DNA of 64,000 nt. Origin: Oscarella lobularis (taxonomy: Eukaryota; Porifera; Homoscleromorpha; Homosclerophorida; Oscarellidae). The stretch covers positions 1,922,001 through 1,986,000 of the forward strand of contig NC_089184.1 in assembly GCF_947507565.1 (NCBI RefSeq). Direction: 5' to 3'. Under the pieces are notes generated by a model. The model did not search any database and was not told where the DNA came from. It was given only the letters and a program-made list of their open reading frames with translations. The position numbers and the translations under genes are program-made. Positions within the stretch are counted from its first letter, which is position 1. Every line of letters begins with the position of its first letter. Positions 1 to 11,397 of this stretch are shown here, in pieces.

Positions 1-2892
1 TGACTAAAGAATTTTAACTAATATGTATAAAATAGACGTATTCTCGCACTTACAAGAAAACTGAGCTCAGCTTTTGCATAAGACGACAGCGTGACACTTG
101 GCTTGAACAGACCGGAAATGATTGGCGACGACAGAGGGCACACTTCGTAGCCTAATGTAGAGCCGTAAGTAACATTACTGGAAACCTGTAGGGATGCCTT
201 CAGTCCCAATTTCAAAGGTAGCTCAAACTGCCTTGAAACCAATTGATGGGTTCTGTCTTCAATGTCAAAAGATCCCCCGCGACAAAGACTGAACGTTTCG
301 TCGGAATACGGAATAAGTGTTATGCTACCAAATCGTATAAATCGCTTCAGCTCCGCCGATTTTTCGTTTCCAGTCACCGACACAAACGCGTCTATGATCG
401 GAATATTGCTACCAAATATGTTTACCGTTGCAACGGCTTTGGCGAAAACAAAACCGAAAGGACCGGCATTCGCCTCCGGCAAGTTAACACCGGCAAAAAC
501 TCCGGCTACGACATTCAAACCCGTCGACGAAGAACCAAGAGTAGTTCCGTATAGATAGCTGGCGTGCGATTTGTAGTGCTGTTTCTCGTATTGACGTTCG
601 CTTTCGCTTGCAATGGTGTTGAACAGGGGACTGTTGTAAGCCCAATCCGAGCTGCCCTCTCTTCGAACTCGTTTGTTTGTCTTGGCTTTCACGTAACTGT
701 TGTAGGTCTCCGTCGTTTCTTGGCTACGACCGCGCTTCAGCGCTGCGACAACGGCCTCTTCAAGTTCACTTCGACTTTGACTGAAAACTTCGTCGCTCCA
801 CAAACGATTGCGTAGAACGTCTAGAATTTCTTGCGCAAAAGTCTGCGAAATGTTTCGCCCCTCCTCCAAGCGACTCTGCAAAAAGTCGTCGACATATGTC
901 TGGTTGACTTCTGCTATATGATTTAGAGCTAAGATGGCTGCGTCTCTAACTGCTTTCGAAGTTTTTGCCCTTTCAAGTACTCCTACTATCGATTCAACGG
1001 CTTGCATCTTTCCAGCATTGCCTAAGGCTAAGAGAAGCACCACCGCGTCTGAATCGGCGTTGCTAGCGAGAAACTTGCTCAGCAAAAACCGAAGTACTTT
1101 GTCGGATGCTGGTTCGCCTAAATTTCGAGCGAGTGCGCCTAAAGCTAATGTCGCCTCTTCTTTATGTACGTCGTCGTTGTCGTAAACGAGACGCATGATT
1201 TGCGTTACGAGCTGGTCGCTAGGATTCCGCAAAAAGGCGACACTCGAGAAAAGGAACCTTACGCTCAAGCCTGAACCTAACGGATCTCCCAACAGCTGTG
1301 CGATCACCTTGGTACAGTACATACAAATTCAGCGCGAATAGTGATTAGGAAAGTTGGGAGCGGATTTTTTTGTACCTGTTGAGCTTTGCGCGTTCCTGAT
1401 GCAATCAAGAGCGGGAAAAGGCGTTTTCGTTCGGAAACGTTCTGAGAGTAGTTGCCAGTCAAATTCATTTTTTTGAGCGAGGCATTGCTTACAGTAAGAA
1501 AAGCTTTTATGACGACATCGGTTGCAGGCGTTTGTCTATGACTCGAGCAGAGATACTGCTCGCAGAGACCCTCCAATTCTACCAGCGGTGAAAGTGTCTC
1601 CCCTATGTAATATATATAGACAAGCTATGACTTTTTTGATGAAATCATTTACAGTTGTCGTAGCTACTATTCTCTTGAAGAGCTTTGAGAAGTTGCGACA
1701 GTTCCAAGTACTGCCGATCAAGTTTCCTCTTTATAACTTCAGCTATTCCATTGTGTATTGGCTAATAATTGTAGAACGATACCATTGACTATTGTACCTT
1801 TTGTTTGCTTCCCCTCGACTGAGCTAACTTGCAGTCCGTGCGTATCTTCAACTGAGAAAAATTGCGCTGATCTTTTCTGCCGCAGTTTGAGACACTTTAT
1901 GAGACGAGCCGAAAACGTTTGTTCTATCCGAATTCTGTTGCTAGGTAAACTTTCCCTAGCAGACGTTTGACGTCTTTGGTGAAGCGACGTTTGAAGGACG
2001 CCCGTTATTCTAGTTGGCATCGTGCTTTTCTGACTTAGAATCGTCACTTGATTCTCATTGTATTCGAACTCCGAAGGCTTTGCATCAAAGCCGGCAAAAA
2101 GCTTTTCCATTTCCGAACTGCCACTACGTTTACTGATGGAAAGTCTACCTTTCGCTATTTCAACAACACTTAGGACAGAAAACAAATTAGAGCACGTTAG
2201 ATAAACAATCTTACATGATTTACGTGTAGTGGACTTTTCTTCTGCTGTTTGCGTCCGTTTCCACAATGTCATTTTCTCCTTTGCACAGCGAAGTCTGGAA
2301 CAAACTCGCTATTGATTTCTTGAAGTTTACAACTTCTGAGTCATCGTCGTGAATGTGAAGAACGTGAATAACAGTTCCGTTTGACAGCTGAACGAAGAAG
2401 AACGGATTTCCAAACTGTTTAGGCAATTTTTCACTTCCATTAGATAAAATAATTAAATCAGTGAAGCAAAACATGGCCAGCTCTACCTTTGATCTTTTGC
2501 ATCAAGAGTGGCAGCCAAGCTCAAATCAACTTGATATTTTAGGCCACGAGTTCCATATAAAGAAAGGTAGTTGTCTGAAAATATAGAAAATGCAATCAGT
2601 GAATTCGAACTGAAACGCGTGCAGTAGTCTGCCCAACCTGCAACGCACGTGACGTTTGCTACGAAAGACAAGGCATTCTTTTGATCTGAAAGGAACTCTT
2701 CTGTCCAAAGTTTCTGCTTTAGCGTTATATTGTAGGTGAAGACGCTTTCCTGAGAAAACAACTATACAAACGAAGCCTTCCTGTTACAAGACTAATTACT
2801 TTGGGGCAACGAAGTGAAAGGCATTTAGCGTCGGCTTTAGCAGCTGCTGAAGTCACCAAACTGCTCAAGATGATGAAAGTGACCGTGCTCAT
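1..2892 (-). CDS. Large lipid transfer protein (vitellogenin/apolipoprotein superfamily), 5' part
   Basis: Secreted or ER-lumen lipid carrier of the LLTP superfamily (vitellogenin, apoB/apolipophorin, MTP). The first coding exon opens at an ATG at 2890-2892 with a clear signal peptide, MSTVTFIILSSLVTSAAA. The next exon (about 2752 down to 2482) begins ESVFTYNITLKQKL, typical of the LPD_N beta-barrel start. The exon after it contains EVVNFKKSIASLFQ, which matches the 'NxKRGxLSxLQ' signature of this domain. The exon from about 1322 to 54 carries alpha-helical repeats (KEEATLALGALARNLG and similar) of the superhelical lipid-binding region, then the beta-sheet region. A GTAAGT donor at 53-48 shows that the gene continues beyond base 1, so the C-terminus is missing. 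Exon borders between about 1300 and 2200 are only partly resolved. I cannot say whether it is MTP, vitellogenin or apolipophorin. The family call is firm. Confidence 0.82.
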
Positions 2893-3269
2893 CTCCTAAA
2901 ACACAAAACCCCAACTGAAGATACTCAGATTGCGCTTCGACGACGGTACCAGCGGGTTTACCAAGCAAGTAGCAAGTCACAACGCTCGATTTGGGACACG
3001 TAACACGCAGTGGGGACTCCGTGGGAGACTGGGAGACGGCTGACGGCTCGTTCCCCAAACCCGGATTTCCGTGTTAACTGTGATTGACTTTTGTTGATTA
3101 TATTGATTGTTTCTCGGTTTATGGCGGATGGTTGATTCATAGTTACAAAGGGGCATCACATGGTAGAGTCACAGTGTAGACACAGTAAAAAAAATAAGAA
3201 ACCCTTCCGTAGAAAAAAAAAGACGAATTGGTGCAGGAAGAAAATACAGCAATATGACAAAGCGAATAT
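2893..3269. other. Intergenic stretch between LLTP and DAPK-like genes
   Basis: This is the 5' flank of the lipid-transfer gene and the 3' flank of the kinase gene, both on the minus strand. Only short, unsupported open frames are present, and I see no recognisable element. An A-rich patch lies at about 3187-3222. Confidence 0.5.
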
Positions 3270-6200
3270 TCAACATGCATAGGACGTCATTTCGACGCCA
3301 GTAACATTGACCACTACATCGCTATCCGTGCGAAAAACGAGCGGCAATCCGCATATAACAGCGTCCATGGCATCGAGTCGACCGATCTCGCGCAGCGAGT
3401 CGACGAGAAGAGCGACGGTGCTGCTACTACGCTTCTCGAACTCGCGCAGAACGCGATCCGTCGCGCTGACGACGCCCTGATTCTGACGAATATCGATGAG
3501 CGGCAACTCGTCGACGAGCCCTAGCGACAGAGCGAGCAGACACCAATCGCGACCGAGCGGATCGACGGGATCGAGAAGTCGACTCAACTCCTGACGCGTC
3601 TTGACGTCGAGCAGCTTGACGTGAGCGAGCGGCGCCGAGCGCGCGGCCAAGAGCATCTCCCCGCAGCCGCCGCAGAGCAAATCGACCAGTTTCTCCGTGA
3701 AGCCATTTCGATGGCAAACGACGCCGGAGCCGCGCTGGGATTGAAAGATCTGCTCGGGTTCGTACCAGGCGTCGTCGTCGGCGTACGCGGCCATGTGACG
3801 AGCGCTGAGCACCTGCGTGACGACGAACGTGCCCGGACAGGCGGCGTCGATCGTCTGCTGAAGCGTCTGATGAAATCGCTGCAAATGGGCGACGCACTCG
3901 CGACGCGTGTTGTCGCCGGCGCCGCGCACGGCGATCGTCACCGCGCGATGCGACTCGAGGGCCGTCGTCGTCGTCGTCGTCGCGTCGAAGTGGCCTTCGA
4001 CTTTGATTTCGACGTCGCCTCGAACGCACTTGAGCCCGTCGCTCCACAGCGTCAACTCCTGATCGTCGAAGTCGTCCGAGAATTGCTTTCGAAGGCGAAG
4101 TTGAAGCTTGGGAAAGAAACCCGGCGGGAGAATGTCGTACGCGGAGCGACACTCGACGCGAACGCCGACGTAGACGGTCATCTCCGGTTCGGGCACCCAG
4201 ATGCCGTGGAGCTTGTCGAATTCCATCAGAATGGGAAATTCGTAAATGGTCGAGGCCTCGTCGCCGTCGCCGTCGCCGTCGCCTTCAGTCGAACACGAGC
4301 GGCACAGTTCGAAGTGCTCAAATAGACGAAGAACGGAGAGAGCGTTCAGGTCGCCGTAGACTCGCTCGATTTCTCGCACCGTTATGCGTCCGGTCATCGA
4401 GCGAATGCGCGGCCGAGACGCTCCCTCGGGCGCCAGCGCCGGGCCGATGAGATCCGAGCAAAGGAAATTGGGATCTAAAACGACGACATTTCCGAGAGCA
4501 CCTCGATCAATGTAAATCAACTAAAAAAAAGAGAAAAAAGAGATATTTCGAGTAACGTCCTTCTATTTTTTCGTCGTTTCTCACGTCGCCGCTGTCGTTG
4601 AGGAATTTCGTGACGAGTTTCAGTTTCTCGGGACCGACGAGAGGATTGACTTCTCTCTCGACGAGCGCCACGTAGTCGGGCCACGGCAGAACGGGAAACT
4701 CGTAGAAGCGCTGACGCCACTGGGGCAAAGTCGTTGCCAGTGCGCCGCACAGACGCGGAGTGAGAGGACCAGACTAAAAAATAAGATTATTAGTACATGA
4801 ACTCTAAATAAATCGTAGGAGTATACCTGAAGCATTTTCTCTCTGACCTGTCCCAAGTAAAGTCTCAACGCTTTGACGTCGCGCGACTGGGGATGGCGAG
4901 CGTCGACGACGAAAACGCGTCCGCATATTTCGAAATAGTGACTGAACGCTTTCTGCACCATCTGCAATATCTCGTCGGCTTCGCTATTCGCCGCGTCGCC
5001 GCCGCCGCCGTTTCGTTTGACGAGAAGATCGCCGCGCGTCGCGACGAGCACGATGTGAGGTCGATGTCGACTGAGACCGCGATGACGAACGATGTCGTCT
5101 CGCGGCAATTTCGCCTTGATGAGCGCCAGCCAGAAGAGAACGCGAGCGCGACGCTGCTCCTTCGTCTCGCGCAGGCTGAACGTGACGAGATAGATCGTAT
5201 TCGTTCCGCCGAGAAAGTACTCGTGCGCGGCGAAGTAGCGCTTGTTGCCGGACAGATCCCAGACGGAGAAAAGGCCGGCGTGCGGCACGACGATCTCTTG
5301 GACGTGAATGCCGTGCGTTTGACGAACGTCGTCGGTCGCCGTCGCCGATTTCCAGCGAAAGAGACTTCGAAAGAAGCTGCACTTCAACGAAGCGATGAGC
5401 GTCGATTTGCCGACGCCGGCGTGACCGCAGACGAAGAGCTTGACTTTGGGGAGCGGCACGACGCCGATTGCGAGTTGACTGATGAAAAACGATTGCATGT
5501 TGGGCGGTTTGACTCGGAGGAGAAGTTCGGCGATTTCCGGGTTGCCCGTCATGCTCGCGACGTCGTCAGCCGTCTGACCAGCCTGAACAAAAAATAATAA
5601 TGATAATAAAAAACGTAAATACTTTTCGGTCTCTTACATCGTTCGCTTGATGAACGTCGCAGCCGCCTAATACCAGACATCGAACGACTTCGAAGTGACC
5701 GTGCTTCGATGCCAGTTGGAGGGACGTGACGCCTTGCTATTTGCACACACGCGTTTTTTCTTGAGAGCTTTTATACCGAAAGCCCTTATAACAGGTTACC
5801 TTGTTTTGCACGTTCAAGTCACAACCGCCCGCGTAGAGTGTGTGAACGATGGGCAGGTGGCCTTCGCGACACGCATCGTGAAGGCACGTTTCTCCGTGCT
5901 AGGGAAAAAGAAAGGTGATTTGAAACCGACTAGAATTAGATATATGATAGCCAAGGACACCTCTCCTAAAAGGAACACAAGCACTAAACCAATTTGATTC
6001 GCTCTGCGAGGGAACCTATTTTAAATTAATTCCCAATAATCGTATTAATTAATTCAAAAATTAGCTCAGGAACGGAGCAACGTGACGTCAAAAAATTCTT
6101 ATTCACTCTTATTCTACAGTATCTACTAATAAGTTGTCGCTCTTGGTACCTTGTCTTGCAAATCGAGAGAACTTCCACAGTTCACCAAATACTGGACAAT

Positions 6201-9200
6201 GTCCAAGTGCTGTCGACGAACGGCCAAATGCATGGCAGTGGATCCGTTCTACAAAGTCACGTGATAAATTTAATTGGGCGTAAAGCCATTTGGAAATCGA
6301 ATTCTGCCTTATCGGGAATATCCAACTGACAGCCGGCCTCGCAGAGACACCGAACGATGTCGAGATAACCGCGCACAGCTGCCATGTGCAATGGAGTTTC
6401 GCCATCCTATATCAATTTCGGTCCACAAAAGAAAACGGCCTCCCTCGGTGAACGCACCTTGTTCTGCTTATCGAGCATCGCTCGAGCGTGGCAGAGACAC
6501 TGGACGATGTCGTAGAAACCGTGCCAGCACGAAGCGTGCAACGTCGTCTCGCCGTCCTGACGAAAGCATGGGAATAAGTACACGGAACCCTCACTACCGC
6601 AAATTTATTTAGGCAATGGGTAGTACAGGAAATGGGTTTACACAACCGCTCCGGTTCCCCAAAGGATTTTTTCAGTCATGCGACGGTGACTGACTGCTCA
6701 GTGCTCACCTTATCCTGAATGTCGAGCGACGCGCCGACAGCGCACAGATACTGAACGATTTCCGAGTGTCCGTAGCGGGCGGCGACGTGCAAGGCCGTTT
6801 CGCCGGACTATTATCGAAAGATGAGAATCGGGGCGCGAGCCCCTCCCCTTCTCGCGCCTTTTTACCTTGTCTTGGACGTTGAGCGCGGCCGCCATCTGGC
6901 ACAAGAACTGGACGACGGCCAGTTGACCGTGACGTGCTGCCCAATAAAGCGGCGTGTTGCCGTGCTAAGACATCGCGATCCCCTTTTTATATAGTTTGTT
7001 CCTCTCGCGGGGGAATAATCGCTCACTTTGTCTCGAACGTCGATGAAGGCGTTCTTTTCGTGCAAGCATTTCACGATGTCGACGTGACCGCCTCCGCTGG
7101 CGACGTGAAGCGGCGTTTCGCCGTGCTGCGAGCGAGGAAAAGATAACACGACGCGTCTCCACGGATCGTTTCTCTCTTTCACCTTATTCGTGCAATTGAC
7201 CGACACGTTCGGTTGGACGAGAAGCGCTTCGAAGGTCGGCTTATCGCCGTCGTCGACGGCGGCGAACAAGTCGAGAACGACCGATGGAAGCTCCTAGAAA
7301 AAAAAAAACCGCGAACGTCGTCCCCGCGTTGTCGCCTTGGTTGCAATCGTACCTCGCGCGTGCTGCTGCGACGTCTCTCGCGATGATTCGATTCCCCCAT
7401 CGGCGTCGGCGTCCCCTTTCACCTACCCATGCGCATCTACATCTACATTCGTCACGAGATCTTTAATTTATTGGTTTAGAGTGAACGCGTTATTTATCTA
7501 CGCACGGAGCCTGTAAAAATTCCATATAGAGTATATACATACCTATTTAGTATTTACAATGATCGTGCACGAGTCTCCCACAGCGCGATATTTTTACCTA
7601 CCTTTTTCTGCTTTACTAACTTATCTCGACCGTCCCGAAAACCGGCGTAGGAGATTTGACTTTGACTCGGCGTCGTGACGAAAACTTTGATCTCTTCCCC
7701 GCCCTCGGCTTTCGCTTTTGGAGAAGACGATCTCACCTTCTCCAGACGTGGATGAGACGAATTGTCGTTGCTTTCCAAATTGCCGTTCTCGCTATCATTA
7801 CAGGTGGGCAACTCTTGTTTCTCTTCCTCTCCGGAGTTCTTTTCATCTTCGTCGTCTCTGTCCGAAGAGGCGTCAAGTTTCATCTGATCAAACGCATCTA
7901 TACTCGGAACAGAATAGCGTCTCCCCCTTTCCAAAGTGTCATCGAGAGCAGAGTCCGACAACGCGTCGCTATCACTTGACAGATCACTAGCACTAGACTG
8001 CAATGCAAACAAAAAACATGTCGATTCTTAGGAGCTCGTGTGACAATGCTAAGAAATTCACCATTAGATCATCTCCAAGACGCAACGCTTGACATCGTCT
8101 GTATGAAAACGCCATGTTTTTCAACTTGACAGACATGCGTACTGCATGCAATGCCGTCTAAGTACAAAAGAAATTGGTGCTGCCCAATTAATAATCATTA
8201 TTATTGATTTCGCTCTTACTATCCATCGACGTCTGGCATTAAATTTCCTCAGAGCGTGCGTTCGTACGCTACCCCTCTTTGGACTGAAAGGCTGTTTGAC
8301 ACAAAATAAATACATGTACAGTCATAACTATTATTCCTACTTTTATCCACGGATGACTTAGACACTCCTCTGCACTCATTCGTTTCTTAGGATTCTTCAC
8401 GAGAAGATGATCGATAAAATTGATGGCGTCCAAGGATATTTTCTGATTAGCGAAGTATTCATCAAAGAACTCAAACTCGACAGCGGAAACATTCTGAAAC
8501 GTCTCCTGATCGTTTTCTCCAAGAAACGGAGAGAGCCCACTCAATCTGAAAAAAAAGAGATAAAATATCGGATAAAATGACGCTAAACCACTTGCAGGAT
8601 GTAGGCAATGACTCCAACAGCCCTAAACGGAAATCAAAACAATAGACAACAAGACAAAGTAATATGTATGTATCCCTAGTACCACATGTCTGCAGCAATA
8701 GACAAAGGTTCATAATTGACGATTTCAGGAGCTGAAAATAAATGCGTAAATGAACGACTCGCCCATCCAACCAACCGACTTCCATACCAACGAATTCCGG
8801 AGTCCCAAGCATTCCGACGAAATCGCCATCGTCCAATTTCCTTGCGAGACCGAAGTCAATCAACTTGATGCAGGATATCGACGACTTCTGAGTCAATAGG
8901 ATATTCTCCGGCTGCGCAAAAGAAACAATGAGAGTCAATATGACAATGGACCCATGCAGTGGGAACGAGGGCGGGCGGGCGGGCGACCTTGAGGTCCAGA
9001 TGGACGACATTCCGCGCGTGCAGATGAGATACCCCGCTGAGAAACTGCGTCATAAAGTCGACCGCTTCGGACTCTTCGAACGCGTCCTTCTCGGCCAAAT
9101 ACTCGAACAATTCCCCACCGGATACCCTAGATAAGACACAGTAAATACATCGTCGTTGCCCGAGGGGGTCCCTCTCCTACAGTTCGGTCACGAGACAGGC

Positions 9201-9519
9201 TTGTTTCGACGTTTCGAGCGCGTCCTGGAGTTGTAGGAGGTTCGGATGGTGGCGAGCGAGTTCCATCGCTTCAACTTCGCGTAGAATGTCGTCGCGATTC
9301 GTGCCGCGACGACTCGAGAGGCGACGCTTCTTCGGTATGATCTTCACGGCGAAGTTCTCGCCCGTCAACTTCTTCTTACATTTCATAACAACGGCAAAGT
9401 GGCCTCTAAAAAGCGACGAAGCGTGTCGGAAAGGAGACGAAGGCGGAGCCGTTCTGGGCGTACCGTCCTAGTTCGGTTTCGAGGGTGTATGCGTTCTCGA
9501 TCGCCTCGTCGCGAAGCAT
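3270..9519 (-). CDS. DAPK1: Death-associated protein kinase 1-like (kinase, ankyrin, ROC-COR, death)
   Basis: Calmodulin-regulated Ser/Thr kinase of the DAPK family, acting in cell-death and autophagy signalling at the cytoskeleton. The start is the ATG at 9517-9519 ([19 protein letters not shown]), spliced to a GHFAVV glycine loop. The kinase runs to about 8340: VAIK-type lysine in [13 protein letters not shown], catalytic loop [29 protein letters not shown] and [18 protein letters not shown]. The basic segment [15 protein letters not shown] matches the DAPK basic loop. A short exon near 8060-8115 with a basic amphipathic stretch ([17 protein letters not shown]) sits where the calmodulin-binding region is expected. 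A Ser/acidic linker lies at 7554-8012. About nine ankyrin repeats follow (7270-5650), nearly one per exon. Next come a ROC GTPase (P-loop GHAGVGKS near 5400), COR, and a death domain ending at 3270. [16 protein letters not shown] is almost diagnostic of DAPK1. The protein is about 1,400 residues. Confidence 0.93.
8546..8595 (-). other. GC-AG intron in the DAPK-like kinase domain
   Basis: The reading frame is best restored by a 50-bp intron with donor GCAAGT (first intron base 8595) and acceptor TTTTTTTTCAG ending at 8546. Joining the flanks gives ...[17 protein letters not shown], which is exactly the expected kinase subdomain sequence. A GT donor at this site would put the exon out of register with the family. 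Confidence 0.7.
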
Positions 9520-9660
9520 TTCTGCGCCTTGTCTTTGTTATATGTACACTGAGAACCGCGCACTCGCAGACCGCGATTACGATGTGAACCGGAAATCAAC
9601 TCAATTTGTTTTGTGGGAAATCGCGGGCTAATGAACTCATAAACGTCATATAGTTTCACA

Positions 9661-11322
9661 CTAAAGAAATTTCCCACTCTCTTTATCTGATAAATAGCTT
9701 TCGACGGCGTCGTTGAGATCCTGCTTCGCCAGGATGAGATACTGCGCGGCAGTGGAACGGTGCGGACATCCAGTGATGTCGCACCACTCTTTGACGAGAC
9801 GCTTGTTGTGCTTTAGAAACGCTTTGCACGCGCTCGACGTTGGGGCGGCGGGGGCGGCAGCTGCGGGCGGCGGAGGGATAGCAGAGGCAGGCCCCGCGAC
9901 AACTGGCCCAGCTGGCCTAGTGGCCGCCGTGGCCTTCCGTGGACGGGGCACACTCGAAGTCTCATACTCAATGACGTATTCGGGATAGACGCGATAGTGA
10001 TTGTATACGACGTACTCGTCAAAACCGTTTATATTGCCCTGTTATATAGGAATGATATGAATCACGGAAAGAGTAGAGGGTGAATTTTTTTTTCTCTTAC
10101 CCTAACGGAGTCGTACGTTTTTGATTCTTCGCGCGACTTCGAAATGATTTTCGGTGGCTCGCGTTTCAGTGAAGGATCCGCCTTTCCCCTGGGGTATTCC
10201 TAAACCAAAGATGACCGAACGAAATTTTCAATTGAACTGGTCACCTTCGTATCGCCGAGTAAAACGCGGCAAAGCAACATAAAACGCTGTATCTTGGCCT
10301 TGGCCTTGGGCCAATACTGATCACATTTCTTTGGATTATCGCTAAACGACTTCCATTTGTAAAATATATGACGCTGCCCCTCCCTCCCCTTCCAACCTGA
10401 AATATATCCCATTGCCAAAGTTTCCTCCATCGCGACTTAGGCGAGAGTCGAGACCTTCATCAGCTATGTCGCAAGCCGACGTCCTAGTCGTATGATACAG
10501 AAGCTTCTCGCACACATCGAATCCCGTCGGATGCGACTTGATCATCTGATCTCGTTCGAAAAACAGTCGTCGATACAGAAACGCATTCTGTATTCTCTGG
10601 ACGCGTAGCGGCTTGAACCCAACGTTCATAAGCGGTTGGACGACTCTTCGATATTCCTCATTGCCTTCCGTTAGAGAAATGAGATGATAACGCTTAGGAG
10701 CAGCAGAAGAGGAGGCAGACGTCGTACACGTTGGACAACGAGTCCAATAAGACGGTAGATCCGATTCGAAGCTGCGAGAAGCAGTCGCCTTGCTATCGGT
10801 TCCCCGATTTGCCACGGTGTCAGAGCTCATAGAGAAACGACGAGAAGTCGGCTTTTTTGCCGGACGATGATTCTCCAATTTATCGACGTCGATTACGGCT
10901 TTTCGTTTTCGGTTTATTTGCAACGATTCGGGATCTATTGATTGACGATGTTTCGCGTTCTTTCGAGTCTCTTCCACTTTTAGGGACGACAGCACGTCGA
11001 GGTCAATTCGTAGTACTTTGGGTTTGGTGCCGTCGCGACGACCGTGCGAAGACGCCTTTTCCGTTTTCACTATTGACAGAGATGGGCCGCCGCCGCCGTC
11101 GCCGCCGTCGTCGTCCTCGGTCGATATTTTTGAAGATGTCGTCGTTTCTTTTTTGCTTTTGGATAAATCGGATTCCAACAACTGTAAGGCGAAGATTCTG
11201 TCGGCCTCCTCCTGTTCGTAGCGTCGAATCTCCGCCCGCTGACGAGACAAGATGTCGTCTGCTCTAGATCGTGCGTTCCTGTGTTCGCTTCCACGATCCA
11301 TGAAGCCTTTCTCAGCGAACAA
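9661..11322 (-). CDS. Poly(ADP-ribose) polymerase family protein with MIU-like and UBA-like ends
   Basis: ADP-ribosyltransferase of the PARP family. The large first exon (11322 to about 10404) starts MFAEKGFMDRG and carries an acidic-helical segment, EQEEADRIFALQLLESDL, resembling an MIU-type ubiquitin-interacting motif. A low-complexity basic/Ser linker and a CPxC pair follow. The catalytic domain begins at about residue 215 (YHLISLTEGNEEYRRVVQPL). The H-Y-E triad is present: His in LLYHTTR, Tyr in FGNGIYF and Glu in GFDEYVVY. Later exons give SDNPKKCDQYWPKAKAKIQ, FMLLCRVLLGDTK and YPEYVIEYE. After an Ala/Pro-rich linker, the C-terminus (CKAFLKHNKRLVKEWCDITG... DLNDAVESYLSD) looks like a UBA-like three-helix bundle. 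It stops at 9661, 142 bp upstream of the DAPK start. The exact PARP subfamily is not clear. Confidence 0.85.
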
Positions 11323-11397
11323 CGCGGGAAAAGGCGTCGTACATAGGGGAGTTTTCCTTGCGCATGCGCGTCTTTCAAATCTTCGGTGGCTTCTCGG
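11323..11397. promoter_or_regulatory. 75-bp bidirectional promoter with an NRF1-like palindrome
   Basis: Only 75 bp separate the divergent start codons of the PARP gene (11322, minus) and the dehydrogenase gene (11398, plus). The gap contains TTGCGCATGCGCG at 11358-11370. This matches the NRF1 consensus, a motif known from bidirectional and housekeeping animal promoters. No TATA box is seen. Confidence 0.6.

Noticed and set aside
3427-4152. 241-residue frame, Arg-rich
   Set aside because: Alternate frame of the DAPK COR/death exon; the true frame carries the conserved motifs.
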